This document shows positions 8,101-13,755 of a stretch of DNA of 13,755 nt, piece after piece. The notes below the pieces were generated by a model, which did not search any database, had not been told where the DNA came from, and was given only the letters and a program-made list of their open reading frames with translations. Within the stretch, counting starts at the first letter, position 1. Every line of letters begins with the position of its first letter. Made by a program: the position numbers and the translations under genes. This stretch comes from Parachlorella kessleri (lineage: Eukaryota; Chlorophyta; Trebouxiophyceae; Chlorellales; Chlorellaceae). The stretch spans positions 1 to 13,755 of the forward strand of contig BBXU01000590.1 in NCBI GenBank assembly GCA_001598975.1, given 5' to 3'.

Positions 8101-11100
8101 TCTCGTGACAGCACAGGTGGTGTGCTCAGAGCTGGCTGCCAGGGTCTTGCTCAAGGCCAGTAGGCACACCCGTGAGCCTCGATGTTTCACATAGCTGTAC
8201 CTCAACACATACCCCTGCTCGACATGCTACACTGGCGGGAATCAACCCACCATGGCTGGCCCATCCCCCCAGCCGAGCTGGGCTTGCACAGCTTCGATGG
8301 CAGAGCTAGCCTCCTGCGAAATGCAGCCAGGGTAGTACTAGTAACGCCCACTGCATTTCCACTGCGGGTGAGTACTGTACCACTAACATGACAGGAAACA
8401 CACCCTGCACAACGTTCACGCCTGTTGGGCTATCAGCACAGCTGTTAATAGCCATCGAGCCCACACTGCAAGGGATAACAGACCAGCCTATACATGGTGG
8501 CTGCCGTTGCATATCCCACTCGTTGCTTGCCTGGAGCTCGGCCTCCAGAAGCTCCAGGTCGGGCGGTGGCATGGGCGCTGCTGCAGTGGCGGCGGCGGAG
8601 CCATGCTTGGTCTTTGCTCGCTTGCTGCTGCGAGGCTTTGAGGGCTGCACCGTGACAAAGCAACAATGCCGTTATAGGCTTCAGGCATGGGAAATTTTTG
8701 CTAATGCTGAGGTGGGGGCGGATAGTCTTGGTGGACGCAAGGCAAAAGATTCAAGGGCCCTCAGGTGCTTATGCTCCCATAGCCAGACAAGACACGAGTA
8801 ACTTGTACCCCTAAGTGAAGGTGCACTCGCAGCAACTAGATAGCTCCCAAACTGGCACCATCAATGTATAACAGCCGGTGCCCAGACATAGCAGGGGGTC
8901 CTTGCCTTCTCATCGTCGCTCCATTCGTCCTCCTTGTAAGCTTGCTGCCGCGCGGCTGCGCTCGTGCCGGCCCCTTCACCGGCCTTGGGCTTCTTCCTAA
9001 TGCGCAGCTTGGCGACCTGCACAAGGACCACAAGGGGGGGTGACTGCTGAAGCTGGCCAAGCCACGGTGTTGTTACAGTGCAAACCACCCGGAAGACTTG
9101 CATGCCTACTGTAGCGTTGGCACTAGCATATGCAGCTTTTTGGGGGGTCATTCTCTGCCCGGCTCTCTCGCCACGTAACGACTGATTGCAGCCACTCTTC
9201 AGTGTCAAGGGCTATTACTGACCTTGCTCCTCGTCCCTAGCAATTCATTAAAGACTGTCTGCCGGCCGTACACCCATAAGGGGGTCCCTTACCATTTTTC
9301 CCGCAGCCCGTCCGCTCCTACCTTGGCTGGGTCTTTGGCCAGCTCCAGCAGGTGCCTGTAAAGCTCCAGCATGTCCAGCTCCACAGCCTGCCACCCCCGC
9401 AGCCTCCGCCGCGCCTCCTTGAACCGCCTGCGCTCCTCCTCGCTCATGTCCTCACCCTCACCCGGCAGCAGCAACCGCTGCTCCTGCTGCCCATTGGAGG
9501 GCTCCCCTTGCTGCTTGCCATTGCCTTCTAAGGCAGCCGCAGGGCAGGTGGGCCCTGCGCCGCTTCCGCTCGGCTCGCTGCTGCCCTCCCGCCGCCGCTT
9601 GCGTGTCAGGATGCCATTAGACTGGGGATAGGGGGCTGGGGCGGCGGCTGCAGTGGATAGCAACTCCGCCACTGCGGGGCCCTTGCCTTTCTCGTCCCGG
9701 CTTGCTGGCTGTAGCTCCAATTGCTGCTGCTGCTGCTGCTGCTGGCCTTGTGTTTGGTTGACTGTGCCGGCGGCAGCCCCTGACGGTCCAGCTTGCGTCA
9801 GTGCACCCGCCCCACTGCCCACTGCCTGTCCCAATTCAATAGCCGCTGCTGCCGCTGTGCCACCCGCCCCTGCTGGGGGTGGCTCCTGTTGTGCTAGTGA
9901 CCCATCCATCCGGCGCTGCGATGCCTGCTGGCGGATATCACTGCTGAACGCCGCTTCACGGTTCTGGCGGACCAGCTCCAGCAAGGGCCGCAACGCCTCG
10001 CCTGCAGTCAGCCAGCAGCAGCTGCTGGCTACTCAATACTGCCAAACGGAGCGCTTACCAGACAAAGGCCTTGTGCATTGGGCAAGACAAGAGAACCACG
10101 ACATTTTTACAAGGGTCCACACCCCCGCATGGTCACCAGGGGGAAAGAAGACTGCCCTACTGTACTTGCCTGGGTGGCCACCATTGCCGCACAGTACGCC
10201 AGCCAGGATGGCTTTCTGGGTGATGAGGTTTCGCACTTGGCTGTCCCACTCGACGTAGGCCTGCACAGCACCAAACCTTCCTTGATGATTGCCACGAGAA
10301 GGCCAGGTGCTTTGTGCTATCTGGTGGAGTATTTAACGTATGCCCTGACAGCCTGTTCTGCAAGACCCCATGCAAAACTCCTGCACCCCCCCCCCCCAAC
10401 ACTCACACACACACACACGCACTCACACACACACACACACACACACACGCACGCACGCACGCACGCGCCCGCACGCGCCCGCGCACACACACACACACTC
10501 TGGTCCGCCTTGCTGGCAAGTGATGGGAATCATGAGTAGGAGTGCTTCAGTCCTCAGTTCTCCTGCCAATGCTCCACCCACCTGAGTGACAAGCCTCTCC
10601 ATGATCTCACGCATGGACAGCCGCTCCTTGCCCAGCAGGTCATCCTGGCGCCGCACAATCTGAGGGTGGCAGCAGCTGCCAGGCAAAGGGGCCCAGAACA
10701 GGGCGGAGGGCTCATCAGTACTACAAGTAGGCATGGCTGATTACTACACCAGGGGCCTCACCACATAAGTTCACAGGCACAGATTAGAAACAGTACCCTG
10801 GGTCAAGAACACGGAGGCAAGCGGCAAGGCAGCTGTAGAGCCATGCTTTTCATTGCACAATCAGATAACAAGCAGTCGAAGGCCTAGGGTCTGCAAGATG
10901 TGCCCCACCTCTGCCGCAATGCGGTCAATGCCTGCATTGCACGCCCAATGGCCCGATTGCCACCCTGCCGCGCCCGGAAGCCCTGCAAACTCCAGCTTAT
11001 GGTTGGCATTAGAGCGCAGAACGAAACAGACATACACAAACACCAACTATGGAAGGTCGACCACTAGCCTGGTGTTTATTGCACCCCCCATGTGATGCGC

Positions 11101-13565
11101 GCAAAAAAGGGAGCAGACCACGAATTCTACTGCCAGATCACTGGCCATTTGCCTGGGTGCTGACATACACTGCCCACCAATATTGTGTGCTGTGCCTGGG
11201 ATGGCAAGTAGTACAGCAAGTCTCTAGACCAGGCTGTAACAAGCAAGCCACCACACCTGATGCTGAGCCGCGGCATGCTGCTGGTTGACCTGGAATGCCG
11301 CGTCCACAAAGCTGCGCTTTGCCTGCTCATACACCAACCGTTCCACAGAGGACAGAGGCACCCAGCGGTCTTCACGTGTGCACGGGGGCAGCTCCAGCTC
11401 GGCAGCTGCAACAAGCAACGCTGGGAAGTGGGGCTTAGTGGAAAGCCATGCCAGCGTTGCAGCATGGTCCAAAGTTATCTATGAGCGGGGACTGAGCTCA
11501 ACATGCCCAACCAAACCATTTCTCCTTGCTCTGCAAATCCAGCCATTTCCCGCAATCCTGTTCACCCAACAACCAGCTGCATCTTCAGAAAGGTTAAGAC
11601 TGCTATACAGACCGCACTCCATGCCCCATGTTGCCGCCGCACTCACCCACATCCGCCTTGCAGCGGCGCAGCATCACGCCCCGCAGTAGCGCACGCATAC
11701 TAAGCAGCCCGGCTACCCCCCGCTCGCTGAACTCGCCCTGCACCAGCCCCCGCCAGGCTGCTGACCGGTAGAAGGGCTCGTATGCCAGGAACTCCAGCAG
11801 TCCCTTCACCTCGTCCAGCCTGCAGGAGGTGGACAGGGGGGCACTGGTGCGCATGCGGTTCATGAGCTTCAACTCAGGGTAGTGCTTGCAGACTTTCAGA
11901 CGGCAGAAAGGCGTGTGGGTCCCAAATAGGCCTGGATGCCGCGGCAGAGGATCATTCAGAATCTAATATCTGGTCAACAACCTCACGCGACCCATGAGCG
12001 TGCCAGCACTCCATGCGGCTGGAAAGCCCTCAAGCCAAACGGCTCACCTGGCAGAGATTGGGGTGCCCGTCACAACCCAGGCCTGCGGCACAACAACAGC
12101 TCGCCTTGATTTGTTTAATACACGGCGGGAGGCACCCCTGGTGCAGTGTCTGGCTCAAGCTCAAGGACGACTGTAAACCTCCTTCACCCCGAATCAACCA
12201 AGCCGGTGCAAACTTGAAGGCTACTGCCTGGTTGCCAGTGGTGGCTAGCCAGGTTGCCTGCCACCTGTGGTAGCCCCACTCACATGCCGGCGCCAGAGGC
12301 TGGAGGCCATGATGGCAGCCACCGAGGATGAGTTGGCCACCAGCTGGGCCTCGTCCAGCATCACCCGCCAGAACCCATACTGCTGCAGCACCGACGTGCT
12401 CCTGCAGCAAAGGGGGCCAGTCCGTTACGACATCATGCCCAGCGGAAAACGCAGCATCGGCAACGGGAGACATGCACATGAAGCCGTAAAATAACATATG
12501 GTTAAATGGGTCTTGTCAGGCTGTGCATGCAATGTGCACGAAACACAGCCGTCCACAGCAAGCTCGCCTCCCTACAGCACCTACACTGACCCCTTGACAG
12601 AGTGTAGCTCGTCCCGCAGGCTCTCATAGCTCATGAGGCACACGTCCGCCTGGTGCATGGCCAGCACGCGGCCCTCAGGGGTCTCACACCACACCGGCTT
12701 GACAGCTTGCCCAGGCTCGACCTGCGCGCATACATCAAGCAGCACTGACCAGCGCAATAGCAAGCACATGGACACCCACAGAGGACCTACCAGCAACTGA
12801 TGCTCGGGGCGGCGCAGGGTGGTTTGAGGGCACACGACAGGTCTGCCAGGTCCTGCCTCTCACCAGGTGCTCCCTGTCTTGGACTCTCCTGCTGCGGCGC
12901 TGGCCACGCTTGGCGGGAGACATGGGCCCCGCGGCGGCCACAGGCCCAGCGTGCTTGGACGGCTTGAGCCCCGGCTTGTAGGTGCACCTACAGAAGCGAC
13001 CGCAGGGTATCATAATAAGCTGTGATACCACAGACCATAGGCAAGTGCTGTAGGATGGACCGCAAAGGCAGGCTTGCAGTAAACATCGCTGGCATGTACC
13101 CACTGCCAATAAAGGAGAGCTGGCTCTGCCTAGTAAGACAGTACAGCTGCAGGCCATTTACCATGTGAGTGCGCCAGGATGCAGATGCCGCTCAATCTCG
13201 TCGGCCCACTGGCCAAGCAGGTTTGAGGGCACCTGCAGCCAACAAAAGACCTTTCATGTGAAAGCAGGCAGCACAGGCGAGTCCCTAGAACTTCTAACCA
13301 CATCATCTCAAACCTCAAACCTACGATGTTAGTCCCCACTCACAGTCCCCATTTACCAATAAGTGTTCCCATGATAAGTTGATCAGGAAACCCACACCCA
13401 TCAGGACCATGCACACTGCTGCAATATATGCCCGAGTCCAACTTCAACAATTAACAACTGACCACAATAAGCGTTGTCTTGATGGGGATAGCCTGCTCCC
13501 CTTCGTCTCCGCCCACGGTGATGCCATCCAGCTTGCTCACAGCCCAGCCCGCAGGCGCAGGGTTG
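5134..13565 (-). CDS. SHPRH: SHPRH-like SNF2 ATPase / RING E3 ubiquitin ligase, 22 exons, N-terminus off the right edge
   Basis: Exons in transcript order (minus strand): 13565-13463, 13232-13162, 12987-12864, 12721-12591, 12401-12284, 12082-12048, 11819-11647, 11405-11257, 10982-10909, 10675-10582, 10260-10170, 10001-9322, 9016-8906, 8644-8531, 8313-8251, 8019-7947, 7619-7477, 7078-6833, 6630-6481, 6100-5933, 5683-5387, 5181-5134. All 21 junctions are in phase and give 1084 residues to a TAA. Order (numbered from the first full codon): TLIVVPSNLLGQW (31-43), DVCLMSYESL (125-134), DEAQ (159-162), TGTPIS (187-192), RRCKADV (245-251), CCHPQ (327-331), a low-complexity linker with basic clusters (about 400-760), C3HC4 RING (838-876), VVFSSW (935-940), GLTLT (997-1001) and the motif VI segment QAAARIYRLGQT (1020-1031). 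The DEAQ box, CCHPQ and a RING between the two ATPase lobes mark the SHPRH branch of Rad5-like proteins, which polyubiquitinate PCNA at stalled forks in the nucleus. Walker A and the H15/PHD part known from animal SHPRH would lie upstream, beyond the window. HLTF/RAD5 is the alternative; the DEAQ box and long linker favour SHPRH. Exon 15 (8251-8313) is the least certain. Confidence 0.92.
5387..6100 (-). other. SHPRH: Helicase C-terminal (RecA lobe 2) exons
   Basis: Exon 6100-5933 carries motif IV (KAVVFSSWGRLL) and its strand-helix continuation. Exon 5683-5387 carries motif V (AAGLTLT), then FILEPTLNP, and motif VI with both arginines (RIYRLGQT). Motif VI usually reads GRxHRIGQ in SNF2 proteins; here the Gly is Ala, the His is Tyr and the Ile is Leu, while the two arginines stay. 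The 5683-5387 exon joins the previous one after NLQQRQ in phase 0. The lobe ends with DTVEARIL, as usual before a short tail. Confidence 0.92.
6101..6480 (-). other. Intron 19 of the SHPRH-like gene (380 bases)
   Basis: The donor GTGGGT follows ADYGSK, and the acceptor CTTTCTGCAG precedes VSALLTEL; phase 0. The open frames across it on the plus strand have no splice or motif support. I see nothing else in it. Confidence 0.8.
6481..7078 (-). other. SHPRH: C3HC4 RING finger, split over two exons
   Basis: Exon 7078-6833 encodes CPIC, an 11-residue spacer, then CGHHYCSTC. Exon 6630-6481 supplies the last pair, CPIC, 11 residues after CSTC. The eight zinc ligands (C838, C841, C853, H855, C858, C861, C873, C876) fit C-x2-C...C-x-H-x2-C-x2-C...C-x2-C. 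The Ile of the first CPIC is at the usual E2-contact position. The intron at 6631-6832 separates ligands 1-6 from 7-8. An acidic, Ala/Gly-rich stretch precedes the RING and a Glu/Lys helix follows it. Confidence 0.92.
7111..7138. repeat. Tandem 12-base direct repeat, period 16
   Basis: GTACGAGACAAT occurs at 7111-7122 and 7127-7138, separated by TCTG, inside intron 17 close to the RING exon acceptor. It is probably a small slippage duplication. Confidence 0.8.
7250..7317. repeat. C-run followed by CA/CCCA-rich microsatellite
   Basis: A run of about ten C, then CACACA-type units, degenerate CCACCCA units and CACCAT repeats. In the transcript (minus strand) this reads TG-rich repeat followed by a G-run, inside intron 17. 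Confidence 0.85.
7620..7946 (-). other. Intron 16 of the SHPRH-like gene (327 bases)
   Basis: The donor GTGGGG splits an Ala codon after EEDAE (phase 1), and the acceptor TGCGCAG precedes LEEQLLDAK. I see no repeat or RNA gene inside. Confidence 0.8.
8314..8530 (-). other. GC-AG intron (intron 14 of the SHPRH-like gene)
   Basis: Exon 14 ends GAGCTCCAG at 8531, followed on the minus strand by GCAAGC. Phase 0 joins AELQ to EASSAIEAV. A downstream GT (GA|GTGGGA) is out of phase and leads to a stop once joined onward. Confidence 0.7.
8645..8905 (-). other. GC-AG intron (intron 13 of the SHPRH-like gene)
   Basis: Exon 13 ends GATGAGAAG at 8906, followed on the minus strand by GCAAGG. The acceptor CACGGTGCAG lies before CCCTCAAAG. 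Phase 0 joins WSDDEK to PSKPRSSK. Confidence 0.72.
9017..9321 (-). other. Intron 12 of the SHPRH-like gene (305 bases)
   Basis: The donor GTAGGA follows KDPAK, and the acceptor TTGTGCAG precedes VAKLRIRKK; phase 0. Nothing else is recognisable inside. Confidence 0.82.
9721..9744 (-). repeat. CAG run encoding poly-Gln
   Basis: Seven CAG units followed by CAA on the minus strand, read in frame as a Gln run inside exon 12 between QTQG and LELQ. It is a coding microsatellite in the disordered linker. Confidence 0.88.
10002..10169 (-). other. GC-AG intron (intron 11 of the SHPRH-like gene)
   Basis: Exon 11 ends CACCCAG at 10170, followed on the minus strand by GCAAGT, the best possible GC donor context. 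The phase 1 exit joins to a GC-starting exon 12 (Gly), giving GGHPGEALRPLLEL. An alternative GT donor 12 bases upstream (AATG|GTGGCC) is also phase 1 and would remove four residues. Confidence 0.65.
10010..10030 (-). other. Perfect 9-bp hairpin over the acceptor region of intron 11
   Basis: AGCCAGCAG (10010-10018), a three-base loop, CTGCTGGCT (10022-10030). On the minus strand it ends six bases before the CAG acceptor of exon 12, where a pyrimidine tract would be expected and is missing. Confidence 0.7.
10261..10581 (-). other. Intron 10 of the SHPRH-like gene (321 bases)
   Basis: The donor GTGGGT follows ERLVTQ, and the acceptor GCTGTGCAG precedes AYVEWDSQ; phase 0. About a third of it is the CA/CG microsatellite at 10386-10499. 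Confidence 0.82.
10386..10499. repeat. Compound C12 / CA / CACG microsatellite
   Basis: Twelve C, then CA repeats broken by GCACT, a longer pure CA tract, GCAC tetramers, CGCCCGCA units, and again CA. The alternating purine-pyrimidine tract is the kind that can adopt Z-DNA. It lies wholly inside intron 10. Confidence 0.92.
11257..13565 (-). other. SHPRH: SNF2 N-terminal ATPase lobe (RecA lobe 1), motifs Ia to III
   Basis: Eight exons (13565-13463 to 11405-11257). In order: KTTLIVVPSNLLGQWADEI (motif Ia), a basic loop with AKRGQRRSRR, DVCLMSYESLRDEL (motif Ib), VMLDEAQLV (motif II, DEAQ instead of DEAH), WVVTGTPIS (motif III, on a 35-base exon), GLLEFLAYEPF, LRRCKADV, and LPPCTRED...VERLVYEQ. 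The Walker A motif (GKT) is not in the window, because the gene continues past 13755. Lys or His in place of Gln in motif II would argue for another SNF2 branch; the Gln matches SHPRH. Confidence 0.92.
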
Positions 13566-13755
13566 CTGCATGGTACAAAGAGCAGCGAGGGAAATGATGG
13601 AGTGCACCAAGGACCAACCACGCACAGTGGTATCGGGCATGCCTAAAGTGCCTGCAGTTTGACACTGGAAGGCTCAGCTCTTTGTAGAAAACAATGTGCA
13701 CAAGCAGGATCCCACCTCTTATCCTGCCCCCCCCCCCCCACCACACACACACCAA
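13566..13755 (-). other. Incomplete intron of the SHPRH-like gene at the right edge
   Basis: The acceptor ACCATGCAG ends next to 13565, and the exon entered there starts with one base of a split codon. No donor for this intron is in the window. The stretch holds a C13 plus CACACA repeat near the edge and no recognisable coding motif. Confidence 0.65.
13727..13753. repeat. C13 plus CA repeat at the window edge
   Basis: Thirteen C followed by ACCACACACACACC. It has the same arrangement and orientation as the repeats at 7250 and 10386, and may continue past the window. Confidence 0.85.

Larger units (their letters stand above)
7477..10001 (-). other. SHPRH: Low-complexity linker of the SHPRH-like protein (exons 12-17)
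   Basis: About 390 residues join the CCHPQ part of the ATPase to the RING. Exon 12 (10001-9322, 680 bases) starts with EALRPLLELVRQNREAAF, then becomes Ala/Gly/Gln-rich with a Gln run, a TRKRRRE basic cluster, and a Glu/Arg helix ending in LYRHLLELAKDPAK. Exons 13-15 add KLRIRKKPK, EDEWSDDEK and KPRSSKRAKTKHG (basic and acidic, possible nuclear localisation signals) and a short coil. Exons 16-17 are acidic, then helical. The outer helices may belong to the TPR-like part of the SHPRH family; the middle looks disordered. Confidence 0.75.

Noticed and set aside
9653..10258. 201-residue open frame on the plus strand
   Set aside because: It lies antisense to the Ala/Gln-rich exon 12 and exon 11 of the SHPRH-like gene. 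Its Cys/Ser/Ala runs are the reverse reading of CAG/GCT-rich coding DNA.
10386..10499. Repeat array as a possible CRISPR
   Set aside because: It is a simple CA/CG microsatellite with no spacers, inside an intron of a eukaryotic gene.
10582..10659. Acceptor at CCACCCTCAG just before IVRRQDD for exon 10
   Set aside because: It would delete the conserved CCHPQ segment and break the phase. The upstream acceptor (exon end at 10675) restores LRQ-S-CCHPQ in frame.
10861..11046. Frame reading FAGLPGAAGWQSGH on the minus strand as the coding frame of exon 9
   Set aside because: The other frame of the same exon (GFRARQGG...ALTALRQ) joins both neighbours in phase and gives the expected LRQ before CCHPQ.
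12030..12497. 155-residue minus-strand frame across the DEAQ exon
   Set aside because: It is a shadow frame. The DEAQ and TGTP motifs lie in different frames of exons 5 and 6 and are joined only by splicing.

Overview
The window looks like nuclear DNA of a green alga (Chlorophyta, probably Chlorophyceae). The coding regions are cut by many introns of about 140-400 bases with GT/GC...AG borders. The proteins carry poly-Ala, poly-Gln and other low-complexity stretches. The only poly(A)-signal candidate on each strand between the two genes is TGTAA, the signal used by chlorophytes. Nothing points to a prokaryote, organelle, virus or mobile element. The species cannot be named from the sequence alone.

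There are two genes, transcribed towards each other. (1) Plus strand, about 1-4482 plus a 3' UTR: an intron in the leader, then ten coding exons that join in phase into an 815-residue protein. It has a basic, disordered, Ala/Gln/Pro/Ser-rich N-terminal half and a C-terminal coiled coil. I do not recognise its family. (2) Minus strand, 13565 down to 5134: twenty-two exons that join in phase into the last 1084 residues of a SNF2-family ATPase with an embedded C3HC4 RING finger. This is the SHPRH type of Rad5-like E3 ubiquitin ligase. The segment starts after the Walker A motif, which must lie beyond the right edge. It then shows the DEAQ box, the TGTP motif, a CCHPQ segment, a long low-complexity linker, the RING, and the helicase C-terminal domain with motifs IV-VI. 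SHPRH-type proteins act in the nucleus and link replication-fork damage to PCNA polyubiquitination.

Between the two stop codons lie 651 bases (4483-5133) that must hold both 3' UTRs. If the single TGTAA on each strand is used, the mature transcripts overlap by roughly 350-400 bases.

The most unusual feature is splicing. Four of the 31 inferred introns have a GC donor, all reading AG|GCAAG, and three of them lie in the SHPRH linker. One GC intron also has an alternative in-phase GT donor 12 bases upstream and a perfect hairpin over the acceptor region. I found no sign of a previously undescribed multi-gene system. This is a conventional eukaryotic gene pair with interesting RNA-processing features. 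All exon models were read by eye from splice signals, phase and motif continuity, with no transcript evidence.
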